In this document: one piece after another, positions 42,467-51,823 of the stretch
Layout of the letters: each line of letters begins with the position of its first letter
Position numbering within the stretch: the stretch's first letter is position 1
From: Bog-473 sp963753115
Lineage (GTDB): Bacteria > Actinomycetota > Acidimicrobiia > Acidimicrobiales > RAAP-2
Assembly: GCA_963753115.1 (NCBI GenBank)
Contig: CAVWBB010000022.1
Coordinates: forward strand, 66,459-130,458
Length of the DNA: 64,000 bases
Direction of reading: 5' to 3'
Translations under genes and position numbers: made by a program
Notes under the pieces: generated by a model
Databases searched by the model: none
Told to the model about the DNA's origin: nothing
Seen by the model: only the letters and a program-made list of their open reading frames with translations

Positions 42467-44083
42467 ATGCAGCTCCGCACACGCCGATATCGGGGTCGAG
42501 ATGAGAAGGGCGCCACCTTCGTCCTGGTCGCCGTCTCGATGGTCCTCCTCCTGTGGGGTGGTGCGTTCGGGGTCGACCTGGGTCTCACCGCGGTCGGGAA
42601 CCGCCAGGTGCAGTCCATGGCTGACACGGCCGGACTGGACCTCGCGCGTTACGTCGACGTGGCCGACTGGACCACGACGATAAGGACGGCGCAACAGAGC
42701 ACCAACTTCCTCGATGGGAAGATGGCCAATGCCAACGCTGACAACGGCTCTGGTGTCACCTTGAGCGAGATTCCGGGGGTGTGGCTGAACGGCAGCTTCA
42801 CCCCCGAGGGCCAGAAGGTCGGCAATCCCCCGCAGCTCGTTCAATGTTGGTACTTCACGCCACCGGCGCTCCACCCCTGCAATGCCGTCAAGGTGACCGC
42901 GACGCAGGCGGTCCCGCAGATCTTCGTCGGCGGGCAATCCCACGTGAGTCGGTCCGCCATTGCCGCCGTGACACCGGAAGCCACCTTTTCCGTGGGCTCC
43001 TACCTGGCGTCCATCAACTCACAAGAGTCCGCCGTTCTCAACGCGATCATGAGCACGCTTGGGGGCACTGCGAACGTGACGGCCTTGGGCTACCAGGGGC
43101 TGGCGAACACCAACGTGACGATCAACCAACTCATCACTGCGTCCGGCGGCTTGCTCACCACGTCGAACGTCCTGACCGCATCGTTGCCCGGATCGACGTG
43201 GCAGTCGATATGGAACGTTGCGGTGGCCAACCAGGTCGCCCAGGCAAACTGCGGTGCCACGCCAACTCCCCTGCCGTGTTTGGCGAGTTCCGCACTCAGC
43301 GGCGCGAACGCCCTCAACTTCACTGCGTCCACGCAGGCGCAGCTCTGCCAACTCGTCTCCATCAACGGCTCGACGTGTTCGAGCGGCACCCTCACGGCTG
43401 CGGCCCTCTCGACCAGCCTCAACGCACTGCAGACCTTCACGACCGAGGCGGAGGTTGCCAACGGGACACATGCCCTCGACCTCGGGACCTCCCTCGGCAT
43501 CACCGGTGTGTCCGACGCGAAGTTGACGCTCACCATGACGCAGATACCCCAGGTGGCTTTCGGCGCAGTGAATGCAGTAGCGACCACGGCACAAATCAGC
43601 TCTGACCTCCAATTGAGCGTCCTCGGCACCGGACTTGTGGACATCCCCCTGTCGGCTGCGCAGGGAACCGGCACCCTCCAGGGGCTGACCTGCTCGTTCA
43701 ACTCCATGAAGTCGACCACCATTCAACCGACGTCGGCGGCCGTGCAGGGCACGGTCAACGTGGCGGGCATCAACGTGGGGACCCTGTCGGTCGCCGGGAT
43801 CACCAGCCAGAACACCAGCGCCTTCGGCTACGGGCCGTCGGTCGTCCCGCCGTCCGCCTCGACGGCCCAAGCCGGCACCAACCCCCAAGCTGCCGGCGCC
43901 ACGAATCCGACCCTCTCCTACAGCGGGCTGACCGTCACCAACCCCAGCCCGCTCTACACACTGCTCACATCGACGCTGCAGGGCGTGCTCGGGTCGATCC
44001 TTCAGGTGGCCGGGGCCGCCGTGGGCGGCGTCCAGGTGGCAGACCTCGGGACGAATTGCGGCGCCGTGTCGCTGGTGCAATGA
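42467..44083 (+). CDS. tadG: TadG-like pilus assembly protein
   Basis: A 538-residue envelope protein. It has the N-terminal Tad/TadG helix GATFVLVAVSMVLLLWGGAFG followed by VDLGLTAVGNRQVQSMADTAGLDLARY, the TadG-N (Flp pilus putative) motif. A long Ala/Thr/Ser-rich extracytoplasmic part follows with few cysteines and no von Willebrand domain seen. ATG 42467 is chosen over a TTG six bases earlier. The ORF lies 9 bp after tadE and its stop overlaps the peptidase start. The stalk-like composition suggests a cell-wall-spanning role. Confidence 0.82.
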   Translation: MQLRTRRYRGRDEKGATFVLVAVSMVLLLWGGAFGVDLGLTAVGNRQVQSMADTAGLDLARYVDVADWTTTIRTAQQSTNFLDGKMANANADNGSGVTLSEIPGVWLNGSFTPEGQKVGNPPQLVQCWYFTPPALHPCNAVKVTATQAVPQIFVGGQSHVSRSAIAAVTPEATFSVGSYLASINSQESAVLNAIMSTLGGTANVTALGYQGLANTNVTINQLITASGGLLTTSNVLTASLPGSTWQSIWNVAVANQVAQANCGATPTPLPCLASSALSGANALNFTASTQAQLCQLVSINGSTCSSGTLTAAALSTSLNALQTFTTEAEVANGTHALDLGTSLGITGVSDAKLTLTMTQIPQVAFGAVNAVATTAQISSDLQLSVLGTGLVDIPLSAAQGTGTLQGLTCSFNSMKSTTIQPTSAAVQGTVNVAGINVGTLSVAGITSQNTSAFGYGPSVVPPSASTAQAGTNPQAAGATNPTLSYSGLTVTNPSPLYTLLTSTLQGVLGSILQVAGAAVGGVQVADLGTNCGAVSLVQ

Positions 44084-44772
44084 GCACGTCCGTGACCGTC
44101 CTGTCCGGCGCGGCCCTGGGGATGGCAATCGGGTTGGCGCTCGTCCCGTTCACCAGGCGCGAGCTGGCGGCCTCGGTGGTCCGCGCCACCGCCAGCGACC
44201 ACGTCGGCGCGCCGGACGACCAGGCGCCGCTTCTGATCACCCCGGTTCACTGGGTCGTCCTGGCTGCGGTCTCCGGCCTTCTGCCGGCCTACGTGTTCTC
44301 ACGAGTGGGCTGGTCGCCCAATGCGATACCGCCCCTCTTGCTGCTCATCGGGCTCGTCCAGCTCGCCTACTGCGACCTGACGCGCCGCCTGCTGCCGAAG
44401 ACCTTGGTCTATGCGCTGAGCGCGGCGGTCATGGCCAGCGGCGTGATCGTGTCGGGCGTCACGGGCGAGTCGGAACGGCTCCTCCATGCGTCGCTCGGAG
44501 GGCTGGCGTGTTTTGCCCTGTTCTTCTTGGTCAACCTGATCAACCCGCGCTGGATGGCCTTCGGCGACGTGCGCTTGTCCCTCGTCTTCGGGTTCGGGCT
44601 CGCCTGGGTGAGCCCGATGGCCCTGTTCCAGGCCTTCCTCTACGCCAATCTGCTGGCGATCGTTGCCGGCTGCGCGCTCATTGCCACCCACCGGGCAGAC
44701 CGCCGGTCCGCCATGCCTTTCGGCGTCTATATGGCGCTCGGTGCCGCGCTGGTCCTGGTCATCTGGAGCTGA
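44080..44772 (+). CDS. Prepilin peptidase (A24 family)
   Basis: A 230-residue membrane aspartyl protease with about six helices. The two catalytic aspartates are in AYCDLTRRLLPK and FGDVRLSLVFG (the GD motif). It lacks the zinc-binding cytoplasmic methylase domain of PilD and so resembles CpaA/TadV or the short PilD forms, plus an N-terminal ~60 residues. It should cleave the Flp pilin and TadE at the Gly|Ala sites. ATG 44080 overlaps the tadG stop (ATGA). Confidence 0.88.
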   Translation: MSTSVTVLSGAALGMAIGLALVPFTRRELAASVVRATASDHVGAPDDQAPLLITPVHWVVLAAVSGLLPAYVFSRVGWSPNAIPPLLLLIGLVQLAYCDLTRRLLPKTLVYALSAAVMASGVIVSGVTGESERLLHASLGGLACFALFFLVNLINPRWMAFGDVRLSLVFGFGLAWVSPMALFQAFLYANLLAIVAGCALIATHRADRRSAMPFGVYMALGAALVLVIWS

Positions 44773-44786
44773 GCGAACCCCGCTCG

Positions 44787-46334
44787 TCAGGCTGACGTCA
44801 GAACCTTGACGTTGTGCGCCTCGTCACCCTTGCGGCCCGCACCGATGGTGAATTCGACCGTCGCCCCGGGTGCAATGCCCTGGCGGACGTCGCCCTCGAC
44901 CTGCGAATGATGCACGAAGAGGTCCTCGCCGCCGCGGTGCTCGACAAAGCCGTAACCACGGGCACTATTGAAGAACTTCACCGTGCCCTTGAGTTTCCGG
45001 TCCCTCGAGTTGTTCACTCTCGGCGTGTTCACCCTCGAATCGTTCACACCCGGGGTGCTGACCTTCGGGGCTCCGTTCTTCGGCGCACCCTTCTTCGGCG
45101 CACCGTTCTTCGGCGCACCGTTCTTCGGCGCACCGTTCTTCGGCGCACCGCTCTTCCTGGAGTCCTCCCGAGCGAACTCGCCCGTCGGGGATCCTCCCTT
45201 CGGGGCTGAGGGGGGCGACATGGGAGCCGAGAAGGGCGCCAGGAGTCCGGGTTCGAGCCCGAGGGCCTTCTGGACGCCCCGGACCTCTTTCTGCTGCTCC
45301 GGGGTGACCAGGGACACGACGGTCCCCGTGTGGCCGGCCCGTCCCGTCCGGCCCGACCTGTGCACGTAGTCCGTGTGGTCCGTTGGCGGGTCGAAGTGGA
45401 CCACGCAGGGCAGGGCGTCGACGTGGATGCCCCGCGCGACAACATCGGTCGCCACCAGCGCATCGGCCTTGCCTCTGGCGAATGAATCCAAGGCTCTTTC
45501 GCGCTGCCCCTGCGTGCGATCGCCGTGCATCGGAACCGCCCGGACACCTTGTGCCTGGAGCTGCTTGACGACGCGGTCGGCGCCACGCTTGGTGCGGCAG
45601 AACACGAAGGCCTGCCCGTGGTGCTCAATCAGTTTCGCCGTGATCGCCACACGCTCGGCCCGGTCGACCTTCCAGAAGTGGTGGGCCACGTCGCCCTTCG
45701 CCTCTTCGGTGGCCTCGACGGCCACCCGGACAGGGTCCCTCTGGTAGTTGCGGATGACCGACTCCACCTCGCGCCCGATGGTGGCCGAGAAGAGCAACAC
45801 CTGGCGGTTCGGGGCGGTCTGGTCAAGGAGGCGACGCACCGCCGGAAGGAATCCCATGTCGGCCATACGATCTGCCTCGTCAAGGACCACGGTCGTCACA
45901 TCGTCGAGCAGGACGTCGCCCCGCTCGATCAGGTCCTCGAGGCGCCCCGGACAGGCCACGACGATATTGACGCCCTTGTGCAGGGCGCGCACCTGATCGC
46001 GGTAACCCGTGCCACCGAAGATGGAGACGACGCGCTTGGAATCATGGCCGAGCAGGTTTCCGATGACATCGTGCACCTGGGTGGCAAGCTCGCGTGTCGG
46101 CACCAGGACGAGGGCTCCGGGGCGTCGCGAACGTCCCTGCGGTGTTCTGACGACGAGCGGAATGCCGAACGCCAGCGTCTTGCCGGAACCCGTGGGGGCC
46201 TTGCCGCAGATGTCCCGGCCGGCGAGCGCCGGCGGGATCGTCTCGGACTGAATAGTGAGTGGCTCGGTGATTCCCTGGCGAGTGAGGCGCTCGGTGCACG
46301 CCGCGGGGACGCCAAGGTCTGAGAAGGAAGAAAT
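44787..46334 (-). CDS. DEAD-box RNA helicase fused to a cold-shock domain
   Basis: About 515 residues. The Q motif is around Q29, Walker A APTGSGKT (46-53), Ia VPTRELATQ, DEAD (152-155), SAT, then HRSGRTGRAG. A low-complexity linker of GAPKN/GAPKK units (~395-427) follows, then a complete cold-shock domain (last 68 residues, KGTVKFFNSARGYGFV...DLFVHHSQ). No ATG, GTG or TTG exists between the in-frame TAG upstream and the P-loop. ATT at 46334-46332, with GGAG seven bases before it, is the likely start. The next GTG (46103) would delete the P-loop. It should unwind structured mRNA or rRNA, particularly in the cold. Confidence 0.82.
   Translation of the reverse strand: MSSFSDLGVPAACTERLTRQGITEPLTIQSETIPPALAGRDICGKAPTGSGKTLAFGIPLVVRTPQGRSRRPGALVLVPTRELATQVHDVIGNLLGHDSKRVVSIFGGTGYRDQVRALHKGVNIVVACPGRLEDLIERGDVLLDDVTTVVLDEADRMADMGFLPAVRRLLDQTAPNRQVLLFSATIGREVESVIRNYQRDPVRVAVEATEEAKGDVAHHFWKVDRAERVAITAKLIEHHGQAFVFCRTKRGADRVVKQLQAQGVRAVPMHGDRTQGQRERALDSFARGKADALVATDVVARGIHVDALPCVVHFDPPTDHTDYVHRSGRTGRAGHTGTVVSLVTPEQQKEVRGVQKALGLEPGLLAPFSAPMSPPSAPKGGSPTGEFAREDSRKSGAPKNGAPKNGAPKNGAPKKGAPKNGAPKVSTPGVNDSRVNTPRVNNSRDRKLKGTVKFFNSARGYGFVEHRGGEDLFVHHSQVEGDVRQGIAPGATVEFTIGAGRKGDEAHNVKVLTSA
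45076..45150. repeat. Five 15 bp tandem repeats in the helicase linker
   Basis: TTCTTCGGCGCACC(G/C) five times in a row (units at 45076, 45091, 45106, 45121, 45136), encoding repeated NGAPK-type pentapeptides on the minus strand. The copy number is likely to vary between strains. Confidence 0.9.
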
Positions 46335-46440
46335 GACAAGACTCCGATCGAGGAAAAATGTGGCCTACTCGATCAGGAATGTCGAACGGGCCCCGCCGGG
46401 CGAACGCCCGAGGCATCACAATGATAGCAGACGCCGGGAT

Positions 46441-46446
46441 TAGCCT
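46441..46446 (+). promoter_or_regulatory. Candidate leaderless -10 box of the dioxygenase gene
   Basis: TAGCCT (TANNNT) six bases before ATG 46453, with no Shine-Dalgarno. This matches leaderless starts common in actinobacteria. Confidence 0.35.
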
Positions 46447-46452
46447 GCCGTC

Positions 46453-47340
46453 ATGACAGCTCTCACGCCTGAGCTGAAGGAGCGGTGGAATGCCGACGGC
46501 TGGTGCATCGTACCCGGAGTGATCCCCCCAGCGGCGTTGGCGGGGGCGCAGAACGCCATGCACCGTCACTTCCCCACTCCCGCCGAGATGGCGGCGCAGG
46601 GTGGCAGCGAGGCGGGCGAATGGCATACCTGGGATGCGCCGTGGCCCGAGTTTCCCTTCCACAGTTCGCGCCTCAACGCGCTCGTGCTGCACGACCACGT
46701 GGTGGACCTCGCCGAGAGTCTGCTCGACACCACGGACCTTGCTCTCTACATGGGCATCGTCACCGCCAAGTATGCGCACCAAGCCTCGGGCTACAACCAG
46801 CTCCTGCATGCCGACTATCCCAACCACATGCTGGTGGTGCCCCGACACGACGTCGGCTTCCAGCAGGTGGAGTTCTTCGTCTACCTCACCGACGTCACCG
46901 CGGAGGACGGCGCCACCCACTTCGTCTCGTGGCAGAAGACGAAGGACATCCCCGTCGAGCGGCACACGCTCAACTACATCGACTACGCCGACCTGTACGC
47001 CGACCCCTCCGTGGCCGCCGCACCGGCCGGATCGGTGGTGGCCTACCGACCTGACGTGTACCACCGGTCGGCAGACTTCACCGACCCCACCCGGTACCGC
47101 GTCATGCTCCATGTGTCGTTCCGACACCGCGAGGCGAGCTGGGGCGGGTACCAGGCGTGGCCGTTCCGCGGTTTCTCCCCGGAACTCGCGAAGTACGTGC
47201 AGCAGGCCACGCCCCGCCAGCTCGCGCTCATGGGCGTGCCGGCGCCCGGCCACCCCTACTGGAACGAGGCAACGGTCGCCGGCGTCCAGGCGCGCTACCC
47301 CGGCCTGGACATGACTCCCTGGGCGAGCGCGCTCCGCTGA
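46453..47340 (+). CDS. Phytanoyl-CoA dioxygenase (PhyH) family protein
   Basis: A 295-residue Fe(II)/2-oxoglutarate oxygenase. The iron ligands are H119-x-D121 (LLHADYPNH) and H204 (DVYHRSADF), with the 2-oxoglutarate-binding arginine R214 or R216 ten or so residues later. PhyH proteins hydroxylate alpha carbons of acyl-CoAs or diverse small molecules; the substrate is not evident. It is divergent from the helicase and converges with the amidase, with only 3 bp between the stops. Confidence 0.82.
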   Translation: MTALTPELKERWNADGWCIVPGVIPPAALAGAQNAMHRHFPTPAEMAAQGGSEAGEWHTWDAPWPEFPFHSSRLNALVLHDHVVDLAESLLDTTDLALYMGIVTAKYAHQASGYNQLLHADYPNHMLVVPRHDVGFQQVEFFVYLTDVTAEDGATHFVSWQKTKDIPVERHTLNYIDYADLYADPSVAAAPAGSVVAYRPDVYHRSADFTDPTRYRVMLHVSFRHREASWGGYQAWPFRGFSPELAKYVQQATPRQLALMGVPAPGHPYWNEATVAGVQARYPGLDMTPWASALR

Positions 47341-47343
47341 CGG

Positions 47344-48762
47344 TCAGTCGGCGCGCAAGGGTGCGCCCGGGGCCACCTGGGGCCAGGGCATCTCGCGCTC
47401 GGCCACCAGCGCCAGGTCGAGCAACAGCTGCTCGCGGTGGTGCCCGGCCAACACCTGCAGGCCGACCGGCAAGCCGTCGACCAGACCCGCCGGGATGCTC
47501 ATGGCGGGACTTCCGTTGAGGTTGGACGGCGCCGTCAGTGCCGCCTGATTCATGATCGCCTGGGCGAAACCGACTTCGCGGATCAGATCGCGACCCGGCA
47601 GCGTCGATGGGGGCGGGCCTTCGGCCTTGAAGGCCACGTCGGGATGCGTCGAGCAGAACACGAAGTCGGCCTCGTCGAACAGGTCTGCCATCGCTCCGTT
47701 GAGTTGTCGCCGGTAGCGTTCGACGGAGGCCGCCCTCTCGAGGGTGTAGCGCTCGCGGGCACTCTCGAGCCCGAGCGAGATCTCGCGGGACAGCTCGTCG
47801 ATGCGGTCGGGATAGGCGTCGCCCAGATCCACCACAAAGGGGGGCTGATTGGCCATGGCCCACGCCCCGCGCAGCGGTGGCAGCGTCGGCGACACGGTCA
47901 CGATCCGCAATCCGGCTCTGCCGGCGAGCTCCTCGGCACTGGCTGCCACCAACGCGGCGACCTCCTCGCGGACCTGGGCGATCCCCAAGTCCACCAAGAT
48001 CACCGCCGTCCGGCCCGACAGGTCGTGGCTGCCGAGTCCGGCCTCCCACCCCTCGACCCGGGGCAGGCTGAGGGGGTCACGCCGGTCGAACCCGTTGCAC
48101 GCATCGAAGTAGCGGGCGGTGTCGCGCACCGACCGGCTCAGACACCCCAGCACGGTGGTCATCGGCTCAATGGTGCCGTCGGGTCCCTTGGGTATCCGCC
48201 CGTAGGTCGCCTTCAGACCGAACAGCCCGCTGAAGCCTGCCGGTCCCCGTATGGACCCCCCGCCGTCGCTCCCGGTCGCGATCGGCAGGAGTCCGCCGGC
48301 GACGGAAGCCGCCGTGCCACCCGAAGACCCGCCGGGGGTGCGCTCGAGATTCCACGGGTTACGCGTCGTCCCATGGAGCTCGGTCGACGTGCAGTTGATG
48401 CCACCGAACTCGGGGGCCGTCGTCTGGGCCGCGAGCACCGCGCCGCTGGCGCGCAACCGGGAGAGCGACGTGTCGTCGTGGGCGGCGACCCGGTCCCGGA
48501 AGATCATGGAGGCTTCCGTGTACGGCCACCCCTCCACCTTCTCGAGCTCCTTGATGCCGAAAGGGACGCCCCCGAACGGTAGCGAGACGTCGGCCCGGCG
48601 CGCTGCATCCCGGGCCCGATCGAAGTCGGTGAAGCTGAAGGCGTTGAGCGGCGACGCCACGATGGCGGCGATGGAGGCGTCAAGAGCCTCCAGGGGCGAC
48701 AGCTCCCCGGCCCGGAAGGCCTCGACCAGGCCACAGGCATCTCCGAGCCACGGTGCGCTCAC
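47344..48762 (-). CDS. Amidase (amidase-signature family)
   Basis: A 472-residue hydrolase. The Ser-cisSer-Lys triad is visible: K71 (GVPFGIKE), the serines of GGSSGGT (146/147) and the nucleophile S170 in GSDGGGSIRGPAGFSG. It hydrolyses a carboxamide; the C-terminal half follows the pattern of aryl/alkyl amidases rather than GatA (no GatB/C nearby). GTG 48762 is the start; the open frame beyond it is antisense to the aldolase-like gene. It is divergent from that gene, 52 bp apart. Confidence 0.85.
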   Translation of the reverse strand: MSAPWLGDACGLVEAFRAGELSPLEALDASIAAIVASPLNAFSFTDFDRARDAARRADVSLPFGGVPFGIKELEKVEGWPYTEASMIFRDRVAAHDDTSLSRLRASGAVLAAQTTAPEFGGINCTSTELHGTTRNPWNLERTPGGSSGGTAASVAGGLLPIATGSDGGGSIRGPAGFSGLFGLKATYGRIPKGPDGTIEPMTTVLGCLSRSVRDTARYFDACNGFDRRDPLSLPRVEGWEAGLGSHDLSGRTAVILVDLGIAQVREEVAALVAASAEELAGRAGLRIVTVSPTLPPLRGAWAMANQPPFVVDLGDAYPDRIDELSREISLGLESARERYTLERAASVERYRRQLNGAMADLFDEADFVFCSTHPDVAFKAEGPPPSTLPGRDLIREVGFAQAIMNQAALTAPSNLNGSPAMSIPAGLVDGLPVGLQVLAGHHREQLLLDLALVAEREMPWPQVAPGAPLRAD

Positions 48763-48814
48763 GAGCGGAGAGTACCCCGCTGCCCGCCGCCACGTCAGCA
48801 GGAAGGTCGGTAGC

Positions 48815-49816
48815 GTGCCGGATGTGCGGATATCGGAGCTGACCACGCCGGCGCTCATCGTGGACGCCGACCGGCTGGACGCGAACCTGCGCACCATGGC
48901 CGAGGCCCTGCCCGGAGATCGGCTGCGGCCGCACGTGAAGGCGCACAAGTGCACCGCGCTGGCCAGGCGCCAGAAGGAAGCCGGCCACAGCGGGTTCACC
49001 TGTGCGACCGTGCGCGAGATGGAGGGAATGGCGCAAGCCGGGTTGGGCGATGACCTCCTCTTGGCCAACGAGGTGGCCGATGCCACCCGACTGGGCACGC
49101 TCGCCCGCGCTGGTGCGCGCGTCACCGTCGCCGTCGACTCCGACGCGACCCTCGATGCAGCGGTGCGCGGCGGCGTGCCCGAGGTGCTCATCGACGTCAA
49201 CGTGGGCCTCCCCCGCTGCGGTTGCCGACCAGAAGCCGCGGGGCGGCTGGCCGATCGTGCCCGGGCGGCCGGGCTCGGCGTGCGCGGGGTGATGGGGTAC
49301 GAGGGCCACATCGTCGGCGTCGAGGACCGGGCGACGCGTGCCTCCTTGTTGGAGGACTCCATGGCGCAATTGATCCTGGCCGCCGGGGAGGTCGGCGGCG
49401 AGGTGATCTCGGCGGGCGGCACCGGGACCTACGACCTCAACACCTGGGCGACCGAGATTCAGGCCGGTTCCTACGCCCTGATGGACACGGCCTACGGAAA
49501 GCTCGGGCTGCCGTTTGCCCAAGCACTCTCCATCCTCGCAACGGTGATCTCCGTGTCAGCCAAGTGGACGGTGGCCGATTGCGGGCTCAAGGCACTCGGG
49601 ATGGACCATGGCGACCCATCGGTCGAAGGGGGCGACGTGTGGTTCTGCTCGGACGAGCACCTCACCTTCGTCCCCGCGTCCCCGCTTCGCGTGGGCGACC
49701 GGGTGCGGGTGCTCCCCGCGCACGTCGACCCGACCGTGGCCTACCACGAGTTCCTCTACGTCGTCGACGGCGACGAGGTGGTCGACCGCTGGGACGTCGA
49801 CTTGCGGGGCTGGTGA
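48815..49816 (+). CDS. D-threonine aldolase-like PLP enzyme
   Basis: A 333-residue fold-type III PLP enzyme of the D-threonine aldolase/D-serine dehydratase family. The PLP lysine is K42 in RPHVKAHKC. The C-terminal metal site reads PAHVDPTVAYHE, an H-x-D pair as in D-threonine aldolase (D-serine dehydratases have H-x-C). A catalytic barrel lies between, with MGYEGHIVG and SAGGTGTYDL. GTG 48815 follows AGGAAGG by eight bases. It likely cleaves a beta-hydroxy-D-amino acid to glycine and an aldehyde; true substrate unknown. Confidence 0.8.
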   Translation: MPDVRISELTTPALIVDADRLDANLRTMAEALPGDRLRPHVKAHKCTALARRQKEAGHSGFTCATVREMEGMAQAGLGDDLLLANEVADATRLGTLARAGARVTVAVDSDATLDAAVRGGVPEVLIDVNVGLPRCGCRPEAAGRLADRARAAGLGVRGVMGYEGHIVGVEDRATRASLLEDSMAQLILAAGEVGGEVISAGGTGTYDLNTWATEIQAGSYALMDTAYGKLGLPFAQALSILATVISVSAKWTVADCGLKALGMDHGDPSVEGGDVWFCSDEHLTFVPASPLRVGDRVRVLPAHVDPTVAYHEFLYVVDGDEVVDRWDVDLRGW

Positions 49817-49895
49817 GGACCGGCACTTGCAGCGAGGACGTCACGAGGAGCACGGCGGCGCCCCGGTAGGGTCTTGCCCGACAAAGGAGGACGGC

Positions 49896-50537
49896 ATGGC
49901 AGACACCACGTTCACGATCGGGGCTGCGGCGGTATGCAGCGACGGGCCCTGTGGCTCGGTGAGCAGAGTGGTCGTTGATCCCGTGGCCCGCGAGGTGACC
50001 CACCTGGTGGTCGAGCCCGTGCATCGAGCCGGCCTGGGCCGCCTCGTCCCCCTCGACATGGTGGAGAGCGGCGACGACGATGTCCGCCTCCGGTACACCC
50101 TGGCCGAATTCGAGAAGCTCCCCTCGGCCGAGGAGACCGACTTCCTACCCGGCGGCAGCGGTTACGACGCCTATGAGGCCCACGAGGCGTACTACTGGCC
50201 GTACTTCGGCCTGGAGGGTGGCGCCGATCCGAGGCTCGCCCTGGCCAGCGCAGTCGAGACCCGCGACAAGCTCCCGGTGGGAGAGATCGGCGTCCGCCGA
50301 GGTGAGGCCGTCCACGCGAGCGACGGCGAGATCGGCAAGGTGGAGGGCTTCGTCGTCGACTCCGCCCAGGGACATGTGACGCACGTGCTCCTGCAAGAAG
50401 GCCACCTGTGGGGCCGCAAACAGGTTGCCATCCCGATCGGCGCAGTCGAGAAGCTCGACCAAGGCATCACGGTCAAGCTGACCAAGGATGAGATTGAGGC
50501 CCTGCCGGCCGTGGGCGTCACCGAACACCACCGGTAG
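49896..50537 (+). CDS. PRC-barrel domain protein (two copies)
   Basis: A 213-residue soluble protein with two PRC-barrel-like modules. The first (1-80) has the CSDGPCGSVSRVVVDPVAREVTHLVVE strand pattern. The second (~125-205) has HASDGEIGKVEGFVVDSAQGHVTHVLLQEGHLWGRKQVAIPI. An aromatic linker (YDAYEAHEAYYWPYFG) joins them. Such domains bind RNA or proteins or act in stress responses; the role is unknown. A good AAAGGAGG site precedes ATG 49896. Confidence 0.78.
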   Translation: MADTTFTIGAAAVCSDGPCGSVSRVVVDPVAREVTHLVVEPVHRAGLGRLVPLDMVESGDDDVRLRYTLAEFEKLPSAEETDFLPGGSGYDAYEAHEAYYWPYFGLEGGADPRLALASAVETRDKLPVGEIGVRRGEAVHASDGEIGKVEGFVVDSAQGHVTHVLLQEGHLWGRKQVAIPIGAVEKLDQGITVKLTKDEIEALPAVGVTEHHR

Positions 50538-50566
50538 CACGGAAGGCGACGACCTCCGTCCGAAGG

Positions 50567-51823
50567 TCAGGACGTTTCCTCCACCTCCGTCGGTGCGTCG
50601 GGGAAGTCGCGCAGGGTTCGCATGGGAGACACGAGGAGCCACACGACCGCGAGAGCCTGGCCCACGGCACCCACCCAAAGGGTCGTGCGCAGCCCGAGCG
50701 CCGCACCGAGGACGCCGCCAATGAGGGCGCCGATGGGCAAGACGCCCCACACGACGAAGCGCATGGTGGCGTTCATGCGGCCGAGAAGACGATCGGGGCA
50801 CAGCCGCTGCCGGAAGCTCACCTGGTTCACGTTGTAGACCGTCGCCGACAACCCGACCAGGAGCATCCCGAAGCCGAAGAAGAGGAGCCCACCGCCCGAC
50901 ATCGTGAGCGGAATCAGGAGGGCTCCGACGCTGGCGGCGATGCCCAAGATGGTGGCACGCGCCCCGCCGAAGCGACGGGCGAGCGGCCCCGCTGCGAAGG
51001 CGCCCACGACGCCGCCGACACCACCGAGGGTGAAGAGCAAACCGATCACCCCGGGGGACGCGTGGACCTGTCGGACCAGGAAGAGGATCTCGACCGCGGC
51101 TGCGATGCCGCTGAACAGGTTGGCCGTGGCGGTGGTCGCAGCGATGGCGCGCAGGAGCGGGTTCCCGAAGACGAACCGCAGCCCTTCCGCGATGCCGCGA
51201 GCGAGACGAGGGTGTCCGCCCTCCGGCACGACAGGCTTCGGTTCGGGCGCGCGGATGGCGCCGACCGAGGCGGCCGACACGAGGAAGCTCACCGAGTCGA
51301 CGGCCACCGCGGCGGAGCTGCCGATGGCCTGAACGAGACCACCGGCGACGCTCGGCCCGGCCACTGCGGCCACCTGCGCGCTCCCAGTGAGCTTGGCGTT
51401 GCCCTCCACCAGGTGCTCACGCCCAACCAGAGAGGGAAGGTAGGACTGATAGGCCACGTCGAAGAAGACCGTCAGGATGCCGCTGACCAGCGTGACGACG
51501 AAGAGCTGCGCGAGTGTCAGACCGCCGACCGCGTACGCGATGGGAATGGACCCCAGCGCAAGCACACGGCCCACGTCTGCGCCGATCATGACCCGGCGTT
51601 TCCGCAACTGGTCGACCCACACGCCGGCCGGGAGCCCGACCACGAGGAAGGCCGCCGTGGATGCTGCGGTGAGCAGGCCCATCTCGAGTGTCGTCGCATG
51701 GAGCGTCCCGACGGCCAGCAGTGGGATGGCGAGGAGGCTGACTTGGGAGCCCAGTTCGCTGACCGTCTCGCCGCCCCAGAGCAGCCTGAAGTCGCGGTGG
51801 CGCAGGAGGGCACCCTTGGCCAT
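50567..51823 (-). CDS. MFS transporter (exporter-like)
   Basis: A 418-residue protein with twelve predicted helices. It has the MFS-3/EntS-like opening LLRHRDFRLLWGGETVSELGSQV, the motif A GLPAGVWVDQLRKRRVMIGAD between helices 2 and 3, and GPLARRFGGARATILG in the second half. The family exports siderophores, macrolides or other small molecules by proton antiport. The gene is single, convergent with the PRC-barrel gene (29 bp gap); substrate unknown. Confidence 0.83.
   Translation of the reverse strand: MAKGALLRHRDFRLLWGGETVSELGSQVSLLAIPLLAVGTLHATTLEMGLLTAASTAAFLVVGLPAGVWVDQLRKRRVMIGADVGRVLALGSIPIAYAVGGLTLAQLFVVTLVSGILTVFFDVAYQSYLPSLVGREHLVEGNAKLTGSAQVAAVAGPSVAGGLVQAIGSSAAVAVDSVSFLVSAASVGAIRAPEPKPVVPEGGHPRLARGIAEGLRFVFGNPLLRAIAATTATANLFSGIAAAVEILFLVRQVHASPGVIGLLFTLGGVGGVVGAFAAGPLARRFGGARATILGIAASVGALLIPLTMSGGGLLFFGFGMLLVGLSATVYNVNQVSFRQRLCPDRLLGRMNATMRFVVWGVLPIGALIGGVLGAALGLRTTLWVGAVGQALAVVWLLVSPMRTLRDFPDAPTEVEETS

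Noticed and set aside
45076..45150. CRISPR-like array
   Set aside because: The 15 bp units are contiguous without spacers and lie in frame inside a gene.
46042..47253. 403-codon minus-strand frame over the dioxygenase
   Set aside because: Antisense of the PhyH-like gene and out of frame with the helicase; its end merely overlaps the helicase N-terminus in the wrong frame.
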